Shown here one piece after another: positions 7,352 through 15,566 of a stretch of 43,019 nucleotides of DNA. A program made the translations under genes and the position numbers. How positions within the stretch are numbered: position 1 is the first letter of the stretch; each line of letters begins with the position of its first letter. Source of the stretch: Sphingomonas sp. (lineage in GTDB: Bacteria > Pseudomonadota > Alphaproteobacteria > Sphingomonadales > Sphingomonadaceae); contig JAFOMG010000014.1 in NCBI GenBank assembly GCA_017418975.1, forward strand, positions 1 to 43,019, in the 5' to 3' direction. Under the pieces are notes generated by a model that worked only from the letters and a program-made list of their open reading frames with translations, made no database searches and was not told where the DNA came from.

Positions 7352-7592
7352 GCTCCGCCTCGCGACGGCGGTCCGCGATCAGCTCATCAGCCAGCCCGAC
7401 GTCTTCGGGCACGTACTTGCGCAATATGGCCCGTGCCCGCTCGACTGCCCGGGACACAGACCTGACCCTGAGCTCGCCATCATCGACGTCGACGAGCACG
7501 GTATCGCCGGTGCTGATGCCCAGCTCGCGCCGCATGGAGGCTGGGATGACGAGCTTGCCCCCATCCACGATCTTGACCCGCTGCGCTTCCAT
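7344..7592 (-). CDS. vapB: VapB/AbrB-type antitoxin
   Basis: This 82-aa protein has an N-terminal swapped-hairpin AbrB DNA-binding domain: KIVDGGKLVIPASMRRELGI then STGDTVLVDVDDGELRVRS. An acidic/basic C-terminal tail (ERARAILRKYVPEDVGLADE) would wrap the toxin. I start at ATG 7592 because GAGG lies 8 nt upstream. ATG 7610 is the alternative. It overlaps vapC by 8 nt and should repress the operon with the toxin as co-repressor, as is usual for such pairs. Confidence 0.85.
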   Translation of the reverse strand: MEAQRVKIVDGGKLVIPASMRRELGISTGDTVLVDVDDGELRVRSVSRAVERARAILRKYVPEDVGLADELIADRRREAERE

Positions 7593-7771
7593 CTGCACCG
7601 CCTCGCACATCACGACCAGTTCTCCGGACCAGTACCAGATTGCGGTGCTAGGTTCTACGACGTTCCGGTATTTCGAGGCAAGATTGTGCTCATCGAGTGA
7701 CCCATGCCCCAATTGCCCGTTCAGCTAGGCGGAAGCTGGCTCGTAAAGGTCGGCTTGCGTGGCTAGGCCAT

Positions 7772-7792
7772 ATAGGATCGGACCTTTCCTAT
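7772..7792. promoter_or_regulatory. imperfect palindrome upstream of recombinase gene
   Basis: ATAGGA at 7772-7777 pairs with TCCTAT at 7787-7792. It lies about 85 bp before the preferred start of the recombinase gene and may be an operator. The rest of 7593-7877 shows no supported gene. Confidence 0.3.
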
Positions 7793-7877
7793 TCTGGCCA
7801 GCACCGCTACCAGCGGCCAAATTGGGTGTGCTTGAAAGAGCCGAGCGACAATGAGCGACAGCAAGGAGGGGAAGGGG

Positions 7878-8645
7878 GTGAAGGGCGCGAGAGTCTATCT
7901 TCGGGTCAGCACCGACGAGCAGGACCTCGCGCGGCAGGAGGCAATCGTCGCCGGCGCACGAGCCGCCGGTTACTACGTCGCGGCGGTCTACCGGGAGAAG
8001 GCGTCAGGCGCACGGGCCGACCGACCGGAACTCATCCGCATGATCGCCGACCTGCAACCGGGGGAGGTGGTTGTGGCCGAGAAGATCGATCGGATCAGCC
8101 GTCTACCGCTTGCCGAGGCTGAGCGGCTGGTCGAGGCGATCAGGGCCAAGGGCGCCAGACTGGCTGTGCCGGGCATCGTCGACCTGTCCGAGTTGGTGGC
8201 TGGCAGCGCGGGGGTTGCCCGCATCGTGCTCGAGGCGGTTCAGGAGATGCTGCTCCGTGTAGCGCTTCAAACCGCCCGTGACGACTATGAGGATCGACGC
8301 GAGCGACAGCGTCAGGGCATTGAGATTGCCAAGCGGGAAGGGCGCTACAACGGTCGTAAGGCAGATCATGCGCAGCACCGACGCATCATCGCGATGCGCG
8401 ACGCCGGCATGAGCATCGCGAAGACAGCTGAGGTCATTTCCTGCAGCGCGGCACAGGTGAAGCGCGTGACGGCGCTACACCGGAGAAAGGCGAGCGCCGC
8501 GATCAAACCCGACGACCGCGAACCAGAGCGTGGTGTTTCCGACAATCACGCGGTTCTCGACCGCATCGGCGCCGGCGGCTTGTCAACTGTCGAATTCGAC
8601 ACGACGCTGCCGGGCGATCCGCCCCGTAATGTCGATCTCAGTTAA
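7878..8645 (+). CDS. serine recombinase, resolvase/invertase family
   Basis: The GTG at 7878 is preached by AGGAGG 8 nt upstream, so I prefer it to the ATG at 7851, which has no good site. The 255-aa product begins MKGARVYLRVSTDEQDLARQ with nucleophile Ser11. EKIDRISRLPLAEAERL corresponds to the conserved Arg-containing active-site helix, and RQRQGIEIAKREGRYNGRK is the hinge before a short C-terminal helix-turn-helix (MSIAKTAEVISCSAAQVKRV). It is longer at the C-terminus than Tn3 TnpR and is not close to the tnpR at 2304. No transposase neighbours it, so it may be a relic of a second element or a plasmid multimer-resolution protein. Confidence 0.88.
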   Translation: MKGARVYLRVSTDEQDLARQEAIVAGARAAGYYVAAVYREKASGARADRPELIRMIADLQPGEVVVAEKIDRISRLPLAEAERLVEAIRAKGARLAVPGIVDLSELVAGSAGVARIVLEAVQEMLLRVALQTARDDYEDRRERQRQGIEIAKREGRYNGRKADHAQHRRIIAMRDAGMSIAKTAEVISCSAAQVKRVTALHRRKASAAIKPDDREPERGVSDNHAVLDRIGAGGLSTVEFDTTLPGDPPRNVDLS

Positions 8646-9150
8646 AGGACGGGGCAGCTTGGGTATCATTATGTCACCGATGGCACGCAGATCGTCACCC
8701 GCATGGGACGAGACGCCAGCACGGGGGCTCGGTCGGCGCTCGCGCCGATAGAGCCGTGCCCGGTAGGGCCGCGTCCCCGCTGCACCATCGCTCCCCTGCG
8801 CCGGCACCGACGCCGCTCTAGCCTCGGCCATGCAGCAAGGGGGACCAATGGGATAACAATCCGCTCTGAGCGGGTCGGTGACCGTTACCACGCAAGCCGA
8901 TTGCGTCCCTGAGCCCGGCGCCAGCGTCGTGTTCCGAACCCAGGGCTACAAGAAAGGAATCGAGGCCGGCACCTTAAATTACCGCCACTGTCGAGAAAGA
9001 CTAGACCAAGGAGTATGACTTCTCGGGCAATGGCCTGGTGGTGAGAATCGCCGTGAATCCGGTCACGCCGGTTCACGGTTTACCCGAGTAGCCGGGTATG
9101 ACGCTTTGCCGTCGAGCTGGACGCCATCGAGCTGCTGTCGCCTAAGCCGG
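8646..9150. other. gene-poor stretch with two tandem hairpins
   Basis: No reading frame here has protein-like composition over a useful length. CCGTGAAtCCGG at 9051-9062 pairs with CCGGTTCACGG at 9068-9078. TACCCG (9081-9086) then pairs with CGGGTA (9093-9098). The two hairpins sit about 55 bp before the decayed DUF3800 gene. The rest looks like degenerate DNA. Confidence 0.45.
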
Positions 9151-9151
9151 A

Positions 9152-9721
9152 ATGAGCTGGACGCTTTTCATCGACGAATCCGGCCAGGATCAGCGTCATT
9201 CGCCTTATGAGGTGCTGACCGGCATTGCGGCCGAGGATCGTCGCGTGTGTTCGCCACGATCGTCCCGCGCGAGGCGCCGCGGCCCGAGCGCAGCGACGCG
9301 CTACGCAAGGACATGCGTTCCTGTTCGAGCGCTTCTACAATTTCCTGAACGGTCTTCCCAGCGATCCGATGGGCTATCTCGTGTTCGACGAACTCGATCG
9401 CAGCGCCACGCACATCCTGCTCGGCCAGGTGTCGAGCTATTTCGTGAACACGCGCAATGGCCGCAGCCGGTCGCGGCGCATCATTCCCGAGCCGTTCTTC
9501 GTCCATAGCGACCTGACGACGTTGATCCAGACCGCCGACATCGTCGCCTATGTCGTTAGCTGGGGGCTGCGCATCAGGCGGATGACGGCGCCGGCGCGCG
9601 ACGAGCTGCGGCCGCTCGTCAACCTGGTCCATCAGCTCCAGTTTCAGCGCGAGACCGAAGGGGCGATCGGATCTACGGCATGAAGCTGATCGACGATCTG
9701 CGGCCGAAGCCCAGAGCCTGA
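9152..9721 (+). pseudogene. decayed DUF3800 protein
   Basis: The 5' end reads MSWTLFIDESGQDQRHSPYE, a typical DUF3800 start with the FIDESG motif (RNase H-like fold). After GIAAEDR most of the middle of the family protein is missing. The frame resumes as VFATIVPREAPRPERSDALR and then loses one nucleotide before AFLFERFYNFLNGLPSDPMG. LVFDELDRSATHILLGQVSS, FFVHSDLTTLIQTADIVAYV and a further shift before IYGMKLIDDLRPKPRA complete it. One large internal deletion and at least two frameshifts make it non-functional. Confidence 0.85.
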
Positions 9722-9972
9722 AACGAAAGAAGGCAATGCACGCGTCACCGCGAACAAAGCCTCCAGAAACCCATTTGGTCGATTCGCCTCAACCTTCAAT
9801 GACGGAAGCGGCGCTCTCGCAAGCCGCAATAGGCTTAGAGTGCCTGCTTACCCAGAGCCCCGCCGAAGGCGAGCCGGGTGGGTGTGCGGAACAAAACGGC
9901 ACTCATTGACCCTAGATTAGTTGAAACCCTCACGTCCAGCCACTGGCAAATGGGCGCCGCAACTCAACGCCT

Positions 9973-10506
9973 TCAGGCTCCGGGCAGCTTCCTCGCTGCG
10001 TCGAGATGATTCCGGATTATTGGGATAGCGGCTTGAGCCTTGGCCCGTGCCCGCGCATCGGTCCCTTGCGCAGCATAAGCGCTATGGACCTTCAACGCTT
10101 CCTCATGCGCAGCGATCTGCCCTTGTCTGTACGCCAGATCGAACTCCCCCAACGGCGTGCTCTCCAATCGCTCAAGCATTTCCGACAAGGGCTCAGCCAG
10201 TGCCCCTTCGGCCTCGGCGGATATGGGGACGTTCAGCAGGCGGGCGTGCCCAGCAATGACGCGCGTGTGGAGGTCGACCATCCTCCGGGCGAACGAACGC
10301 GAGGCCTGGACCTGGGATCGGGCCAACGCAAGCCGGCTGGCATCGACCTCGTAACGGCTCAACGCATGAACTGCTCCGATATACTCGGAAGTCTTCACAG
10401 GCGGCGGGTTTGTGCTGATCCCAGATTGAACGGCGATCGCTGCCACGGGTGCGCCGAAGAATGCGATTGCGAGCGCACCTACAGCCGCTTCGATCGACTT
10501 TCGCAT
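9973..10506 (-). CDS. DUF4142 family exported protein
   Basis: This 177-aa protein begins MRKSIEAAVGALAIAFFGAP, a Sec signal peptide, so it is periplasmic or released. The body matches the DUF4142 pattern of ferritin-like helices: SEYIGAVHALSRYEVDASRL, then ARSFARRMVDLHTRV, and a C-terminal KAQAAIPIIRNHLDAARKLP. GAGGAG lies 7 nt before the ATG at 10506, so this start is better than the ATG 15 nt upstream. It stands alone on the minus strand. DUF4142 proteins are often linked to stress and outer-surface traits, but no biochemical role is known to me. Confidence 0.85.
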   Translation of the reverse strand: MRKSIEAAVGALAIAFFGAPVAAIAVQSGISTNPPPVKTSEYIGAVHALSRYEVDASRLALARSQVQASRSFARRMVDLHTRVIAGHARLLNVPISAEAEGALAEPLSEMLERLESTPLGEFDLAYRQGQIAAHEEALKVHSAYAAQGTDARARAKAQAAIPIIRNHLDAARKLPGA

Positions 10507-10591
10507 TGGTCTACTCCTCATACTACTTGGTTTTTGTGATTAGCGCGGGGCTGAGAGCCGTATCGTCTGCAGCGTTCCACCCAGAATTCAG

Positions 10592-11086
10592 TTAGCATCG
10601 TCGGTCGACTTCGTTTAAGAGAGCGTCGATGCGAGCAGCTAGCAGCGGGCGCGCGCGCGCATATTCGGTGTTGAACGAGGGCAGATCAGACCAGTCGAGA
10701 GCCGAAGCCGGTAACGAGGTTTTCGATGGCGGCTCGAGCCCAACGATCACGTCCGCCGTTTGAAGGTCTTCGGGCGCAAGCACGGTGAGCGCCTGCGCGT
10801 GCGTGTCTACACCCTCCAGCCGCAACGCGGCCGCCAGCGACGGGGAGACGTGCTCCTCGGGCGTAATGCCGCGAGAGCGGACCTCGATGACGATACCGCG
10901 CTCGGCTGCCCGCCGCTTCATCAGTTCGCGCGCAACCGCGCTCTTCACGCTACCATATTGGCAGACGAGAAGCACGCGGGCCGGACGACAGCGCGCCGCC
11001 ACGCCTGTCGAGACAGTCGCGGCTGACGCTATGACGAGCGTCAGGAAGGCGCGGCGCGGAAACCGAAGCGGCAGTTCGCAAGTCAT
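10592..11086 (-). CDS. Tat-exported low-molecular-weight phosphatase/ArsC-like protein with altered P-loop
   Basis: This 164-aa protein starts 1 nt after the stop of the Rap1a-like gene. Residues 10-31 (PRRAFLTLVIASAATVSTGV) form a twin-arginine signal (RRxFL), which points to export after folding. The body resembles LMW protein-tyrosine phosphatases and thioredoxin-coupled arsenate reductases. The loop VLLVCQYGSVKSAVARELMK corresponds to C-x5-R-S, but residue 48 is Lys instead of the catalytic Arg (Cys42 is present). Later parts (VRSRGITPEEHVSPSLAAAL and TVLAPEDLQTADVIVGLE) follow the family. It could bind a phosphate-like or arsenate-like anion rather than hydrolyse it. This is inference. 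Confidence 0.7.
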   Translation of the reverse strand: MTCELPLRFPRRAFLTLVIASAATVSTGVAARCRPARVLLVCQYGSVKSAVARELMKRRAAERGIVIEVRSRGITPEEHVSPSLAAALRLEGVDTHAQALTVLAPEDLQTADVIVGLEPPSKTSLPASALDWSDLPSFNTEYARARPLLAARIDALLNEVDRRC

Positions 11087-11087
11087 G

Positions 11088-11444
11088 CTAGGAGCCCGCC
11101 CCTGCTTCACGCCCGCGCTTAGCGCGGCAGGGCCAAGCCACGTCCATCGCCCGCTCGGCGCCCGCTGCCATGTGAACACTCTCAAAGTAGGTGTTTTCTT
11201 CGGCCCAGCGGAGATACGCGACGCGCAGCCTCTCACGGTCATACCGGGGCGCGGCACACACATCGCGCCGCGCCACGATCATCATGTCGAGCACACCTTG
11301 AAGGTAGGCCCCGCACGCTGGACTATTTGCGCGGCAGCTCGTGATGAGGTCGGCACCGTTCGCTTGCGTTGTCTTCTCTTGGGCTTGTAGCGGGGAGGTC
11401 AGCAGGACCGCCAGACACGCCCCGAGCCAATAGTGCCTCCTCAT
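11088..11444 (-). CDS. Rap1a/Tai-like exported protein (copy 1)
   Basis: This 118-aa protein begins with the signal peptide MRRHYWLGACLAVLLTSPLQ, cleaved near AQA/E. The mature part has the spaced cysteines and the core of the Rap1a/Tai family (SCRANSPACGAYLQGVLDMM, then RVAYLRWAEENTYFE and a final AWPC). AAGGAG ends 6 nt before the chosen ATG; another ATG lies directly upstream. Founding members of the family protect against type VI amidase effectors. No effector is near here, so a different periplasmic role is likely. It lies between the beta-barrel receptor gene and the phosphatase-like gene in one minus-strand operon. A paralogue is at 23041. Confidence 0.75.
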   Translation of the reverse strand: MRRHYWLGACLAVLLTSPLQAQEKTTQANGADLITSCRANSPACGAYLQGVLDMMIVARRDVCAAPRYDRERLRVAYLRWAEENTYFESVHMAAGAERAMDVAWPCRAKRGREAGAGS

Positions 11445-11490
11445 CATGTTCTCCTTCGGGTACGGTGGTCGCCAACGAGCAAGCTCCGCG

Positions 11491-13512
11491 TCACCAACTT
11501 CGTCGCGCACGCAGATAAAAGGCTGAGGGCACGCGCACGCGGACGCGATCGGTCAGTGCGATCGGCGCCTCGCTACGTAGCCCAGCATAAATGTCCTGGA
11601 CCCGGGTCCGGGCGTGCCGCGTGATATCGGTTACCTGCGCGAGCACGGCCCAAGCGGCGCTCGGCTTGTATTCCCAAGCAGCATCTAGCGAGGGGTAGCG
11701 CCGGATCGTCTGGATTTCGTCGATTAGATAGCTGCGCTCGCGATAGCCGCTGTCCAGGCTCACCGTCCAAGTCGATTTCAGCCGCGGCAGATCATTTGTC
11801 AGCGTCACCGATCCCGAAAACGGTTCGTCCTCCGAGATCGGGCGCGGTCGCCCGGTTGTGGGATCGATCACCCGTGAGGAGATCACCTGACCGCGGGCCT
11901 TGAGCAGGCCGCCTTGCATGCCGAGCCGGGCGAGCGGCAGCGTGAGGTCGAGGATCGCCGTTTCGCGCCGGCCATTGCCGATGTTGCCCGGCGCGTTAAA
12001 TCCTTCGACCGGAACCTGATCGATCACCTGCTGGAGCGCAGCATGCCGGAGCGTCAGCACGACGTCGCCGCTACCCCAGAACCGACGCTCAAATGCCGCC
12101 TCGAACACCCAGCGGCGTTCGGGCTCGAGCTTGGCATTCCCGGCGCTGACCACGCCGGTCGCCAGGTTCGCGGTCGCCACGAAGTCCGCGAAGTCGAGCT
12201 GGCCGACCTCGCGCTCGACCCGAGCGCGAACCTGAACCCTCTCGCTGGGCGACCAGGTGACGACCGCGCGCGGCTTGGGGAAGAAGAAGGACGCGGCGCT
12301 GTTGGTATCCCCCGTCTGGGAGATGGTGGAGGTCTCCACCCGCGCGCCCGCCTCAATGTGCCAGCGGGGACTGATCCGCCAGTTGGCGGTGGCGAAGCCC
12401 TCCGCGCGCCGCTCCTCGACGCGAACGCTGGCGTTGGGAAGCACGATCGGCCTCCCATCGAGCGTCAAGGCCGATGTGCCGTTCAGGAAGTTGAAGATCC
12501 CTTCGCCGCCGCCTTCGATGCTGAAGTCGGCTGAGCGCGTATAGGTAATGGTTCCGCGCAGGATGCTCTCCCCCGAGGTGCGGACCTGGGAGAAGTCGCT
12601 CAGCACCCGGTTCTGGTTCGAGCGGCTGTCATAGGTGCGCCGACGCAGCGATTGGACGACGACCATCTTGCCCTGAAGGCTCGGCCCAAGCCCGATGGTG
12701 TAATCCATGCCAACCTCGCCCCCGGTGCGGCGGTAGCGTTCGACGGTGGCGTCGGCGGGCCGATCCCGAGGCTGACGGTAATCATATCGCTCGGACTTGT
12801 CGGTCCCGGTCACGTCCAAGGCGGCGTTGAGATGGGCGAGCCCTCCGAATAGCGGCGACTGCGCGTTGCCGCGGACCTCCAACCCTTGATCGATGTCGGT
12901 CAGTCGGGCGCGCGCCTCGCGGAGCACTCGGCCCGCTCCGTCGCGCACTTGTCGAGAGCCATATCCGAACTCGCCGCCATCCTCGTCGTAGTAGCGCACC
13001 GAGCCCGACACCGACCCCTCGCCGTTCCGCCGCGAAGCGTCGAATTGGAGGGTCGGGCTGACCCGGCCGTCGCTATACGCGTTCACGGCGCCGGTGGCAG
13101 TCAGCTCGGTGCGTGCGGCGCTGCTCAGGACGATATTGGCGACGACGGTGCGGCCCTGCATGTCGATACCCGGCGTGCCGCCACGGATCAGGTCGATCCG
13201 GAGCACACTCGACGCCGGGATGCGCCTGAGGATGCCTTCCAGGCTGTCCGTCTTGGTCGAAGGCCGTTGCCCGTCGATCAAGACGTTCCCCGCCGTCCCG
13301 CCGAACCCGCGCAGGCTCTCCCCGCCATCGAACGCAAAGCCGGGCAACCGCGCGATCATGTCAAATGCCGTGTTGGGGCGCGCGGCCGCGAAGGACGCGG
13401 CAGGGAAGGATGTGACGCCCGGCTGCCCGCCAGCGGCTGCGGCGCCGTCCGGGGCGGCCGTTGTATCCTGTGCGAGCACCAAGGCGAGCCCGTAAACCCA
13501 TGTCAACGTCAT
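11491..13512 (-). CDS. outer-membrane TonB-dependent receptor-like protein
   Basis: This 673-aa protein begins MTLTWVYGLALVLAQDTTAA, a short signal peptide. The plug domain is seen in NTAFDMIARLPGFAFDGGES then LRGFGGTAGNVLIDGQRPST and SVLRIDLIRGG. The barrel is rich in Arg and aromatic residues and contains LEPERRWVFEAAFERRFWGS. The final strand ends in SAFYLRARRSW, slightly unusual because the last residue is Trp. No clear TonB box is seen. The protein is short for the family, and this subgroup lacks a large N-terminal extension. It lies between the PepSY gene (89 bp upstream) and the Rap1a-like gene (46 bp downstream). The ligand is unknown. Confidence 0.85.
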   Translation of the reverse strand: MTLTWVYGLALVLAQDTTAAPDGAAAAGGQPGVTSFPAASFAAARPNTAFDMIARLPGFAFDGGESLRGFGGTAGNVLIDGQRPSTKTDSLEGILRRIPASSVLRIDLIRGGTPGIDMQGRTVVANIVLSSAARTELTATGAVNAYSDGRVSPTLQFDASRRNGEGSVSGSVRYYDEDGGEFGYGSRQVRDGAGRVLREARARLTDIDQGLEVRGNAQSPLFGGLAHLNAALDVTGTDKSERYDYRQPRDRPADATVERYRRTGGEVGMDYTIGLGPSLQGKMVVVQSLRRRTYDSRSNQNRVLSDFSQVRTSGESILRGTITYTRSADFSIEGGGEGIFNFLNGTSALTLDGRPIVLPNASVRVEERRAEGFATANWRISPRWHIEAGARVETSTISQTGDTNSAASFFFPKPRAVVTWSPSERVQVRARVEREVGQLDFADFVATANLATGVVSAGNAKLEPERRWVFEAAFERRFWGSGDVVLTLRHAALQQVIDQVPVEGFNAPGNIGNGRRETAILDLTLPLARLGMQGGLLKARGQVISSRVIDPTTGRPRPISEDEPFSGSVTLTNDLPRLKSTWTVSLDSGYRERSYLIDEIQTIRRYPSLDAAWEYKPSAAWAVLAQVTDITRHARTRVQDIYAGLRSEAPIALTDRVRVRVPSAFYLRARRSW

Positions 13513-13565
13513 GCAGAACCAATGCGATCAGGGCGAGTAAATTGCCACTACCAGCAGCCGGACGC

Positions 13566-13589
13566 CGGGCCTGCCCCCCTTCAGGCCCG
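13566..13589 (-). terminator. hairpin between PepSY gene and receptor gene
   Basis: CGGGCCTG (13566-13573) and CAGGCCCG (13582-13589) form a perfect 8-bp stem with an 8-nt loop, 12 nt after the PepSY stop on the minus strand. It may attenuate read-through into the receptor gene. Confidence 0.45.
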
Positions 13590-13601
13590 TGCGTCGCCGC
13601 C

Positions 13602-13955
13602 TCAATCGCCGTCTTCGTCGTGATCGCCTTCGGCACCGCCTCCCAGCACCTGGCCCTCAGGCGTAATGTACAGCCCGACCTTCTTGCCGGCCTTGTCCTT
13701 GCCTTCGAGCTCGTAGAGCGTGCTGCCGTCCGCCTTTCTGGTCACCAGCTCGGCTTCGCGGATGGACGCGAGCTGCGCACGCGCGGCGTTCATCGCCGCC
13801 GCCGGCACTTGGTTGAGCGGAATTTCCTTCTCCGTATGCTCGCCGATAAGGCGGTTCTCGTTCGCCTCATTGTTCTGCTGCGCTGCGAACGCCACGCCGG
13901 CAACCGCCAGCACGGCGGCACCGGCGCCGATCATGAGGTTCCGTTTGCTAGCCAT
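13602..13955 (-). CDS. PepSY-domain exported protein
   Basis: This 117-aa protein starts at ATG 13955 with a signal or anchor segment, MIGAGAAVLAVAGVAFAAQQ. One PepSY repeat follows: EKEIPLNQVPAAAMNAARAQ, then IREAELVTRKADGSTLYELE and KVGLYITPEGQVLGG. It ends in an acidic tail (AEGDHDEDGD). PepSY modules sit in periplasmic inhibitors and in partners of iron and heme uptake. It is the first gene of the minus-strand run that continues with the receptor, the Rap1a-like protein and the phosphatase-like protein. The upstream frame is open but unlike a protein, so the internal ATG is chosen. Confidence 0.85.
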   Translation of the reverse strand: MASKRNLMIGAGAAVLAVAGVAFAAQQNNEANENRLIGEHTEKEIPLNQVPAAAMNAARAQLASIREAELVTRKADGSTLYELEGKDKAGKKVGLYITPEGQVLGGGAEGDHDEDGD

Positions 13956-14469
13956 GATCCGTTCCACTTTCTTCAGGGTCCAAGGGAGGTGAACGGACGG
14001 CGGCCTCGGCCCTTCAAGCCGTCGTCCGACCCGGATTGCCGCAGCGATTGACGATGGCCGCAGCTCCGGAGCCGCAAAGCCTATGCATCCTCGCCGTCGA
14101 GCACGCACCTTGTAGATTCACAAGCTACGATGGCTCGGTCCCCACGAGGTCAGACCCTCTTGCGGCGCCCCCGGCCGCAAATAACGAGCGGCTTCAGCGC
14201 GGAGATACCAGTGCCTAGGCTGCCTCATCAATTGCATGCGAAAATGCCTATAGCCGAGCTTTCAAAGGTCCGTTCAGCGCGGGCGGCTTGATCCCGGGCC
14301 CACATTCGTTGCCCGCCCTTCAACGTGGGCAGCCAGCGATACCCTCTTGACATACCTATACCACGCTATACCCGGACTATGTGATAAGTGTATCCTTGGT
14401 TTGGGCCGGGCTACGAATGGTTGAGCCAATCTAAGCAGCGCAAACGAGATACAAGGTGCGAGGTCAGTC
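13956..14469. promoter_or_regulatory. divergent promoter region with tandem CTATACC repeats
   Basis: This 514-bp gap separates the minus-strand PepSY operon from the plus-strand ATP-grasp-like gene. CTATACC occurs at 14356-14362 and 14366-14372, exactly 10 bp apart, directly behind a TTGACA (14347-14352). This looks like a -35 element with an activator or repressor site over the promoter. I cannot place a -10 box with normal spacing. I see no RNA gene or convincing reading frame here. Confidence 0.4.
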
Positions 14470-15543
14470 ATGAAGATTGCTCTCCTCTGGCGCGGGAGCG
14501 CGGCCGAATGGGCGGGACGGGTTCACGAAGCTCGCCAATGGCCAATCATCCAAGCTCTGCGTTCGATGGGCGCAGTCGCAGAACCGATGCTCTACGAGGA
14601 CAGCATCGCTGACGCGGTTCGTGATAAATTGCTTTCGGTCGATTTGGTCCTCGTCTGGGTAAATCCTCTCGATCCCTCTGGCGATCGTACGACGCTTGAC
14701 ACCATGCTGCGCGCAGTTGCCGCGCGGGGGATTTCGGTCAGCGCGCATCCCGACGTGATTGCGAAAATCGGCGTCAAGGAAGTCTTGTATGCCACGCGAG
14801 AGATGGACTGGGGAAGCGATGTTGATCGCTATGCCGATGCCGAAAGTCTGAGCGCAGGTTTCCCCCGTCGCCTCTCGAGCGGCCCTCGCGTCCTGAAGCC
14901 GAACAAGGGAAATGGCGGCCAGAACGTCTGGCGCGTCGAGCTGCTCGCGGTCACGCCACCCCCGCTAAGCCCCGATGCGCTGGTGAGCGTCTTGGAGGCC
15001 GGCCTTACGAGCGTACCGAAACACATGACCCTTGGCGCTTTCCTTGATCGCTGGAGACCCTACCTTGAAAAAGGCGGCGTGTTGATTGATCAGGAGTACC
15101 ACCCTCGTCTGAGCGAAGGCATGACCCGCTGCTACCTTTGCGGATCACAGGTGGTCGGGTTCGGCCACCAGCTTATCACCGCGCTGTTGACGCCTGTCGG
15201 CGAAAACAATCAGGCTGCCCTCCCGGCACCAGGACCACGCATCATGTTCAGTCCAGATGCGGACCGTTTCGCCGACTTGCGGGCGATGCTGGAAAACCGA
15301 TGGATACCCGAATTGCAGCGGTTGCTCGCGATCACGGATGAGGAGCTTCCGCTTCTTTGGGATGCCGATTTCCTCCTGCGCCGCGGCGCGACGGATGCCG
15401 CTCGCGAGCACGTGCTCTGCGAGATCAACGCCAGCTCGGTAGCCCCATTTCCGGAGAGCGCCGTGCTGCCCCTTGCCGCCGCTGCGATCGGCCGCGCCGC
15501 TGGTGCTGCGCGCAGGCGAGGCACGCGTGACGCACCGCGATAA
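14470..15543 (+). CDS. ATP-grasp-like protein, Cj0069 family (probable)
   Basis: This 357-aa cytosolic protein starts MKIALLWRGSAAEWAGRVHE. GAGG lies 7 nt upstream of the ATG. The layout resembles Cj0069-like proteins, which have an ATP-grasp fold: an N-terminal pre-domain with VDLVLVWVNPLDPSGDRTTL, a central RVLKPNKGNGGQNVWRVELL that looks like the nucleotide-binding Lys/Gly loop, a GGVLIDQEYHPRLSEGMTRC segment, and a C-terminal CEINASSVAPFPESA, where the Glu and Asn may bind Mg-ATP. ATP-grasp enzymes join a carboxylate to an amine or thiol, but the substrate is unknown. A lipoprotein gene follows 23 nt later, so the pair is likely an operon. Confidence 0.65.
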   Translation: MKIALLWRGSAAEWAGRVHEARQWPIIQALRSMGAVAEPMLYEDSIADAVRDKLLSVDLVLVWVNPLDPSGDRTTLDTMLRAVAARGISVSAHPDVIAKIGVKEVLYATREMDWGSDVDRYADAESLSAGFPRRLSSGPRVLKPNKGNGGQNVWRVELLAVTPPPLSPDALVSVLEAGLTSVPKHMTLGAFLDRWRPYLEKGGVLIDQEYHPRLSEGMTRCYLCGSQVVGFGHQLITALLTPVGENNQAALPAPGPRIMFSPDADRFADLRAMLENRWIPELQRLLAITDEELPLLWDADFLLRRGATDAAREHVLCEINASSVAPFPESAVLPLAAAAIGRAAGAARRRGTRDAPR

Positions 15544-15566
15544 TGTTTGAAGGAGAGGTCAAAGCG

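Noticed and set aside
6975..7700. Plus-strand frame across vapBC ending in FYDVPVFRGKIVLIE
   Set aside because: It is antisense to a well-supported toxin-antitoxin pair. Only the last few residues look protein-like.
8703..8912. Small frame in the stretch after the recombinase
   Set aside because: Low-complexity, Arg-rich composition and no ribosome-binding site. It looks like a chance frame.
13956..14469. Search for a tRNA or other structured RNA in the 514-bp gap
   Set aside because: No cloverleaf or T-loop motif could be found by eye.
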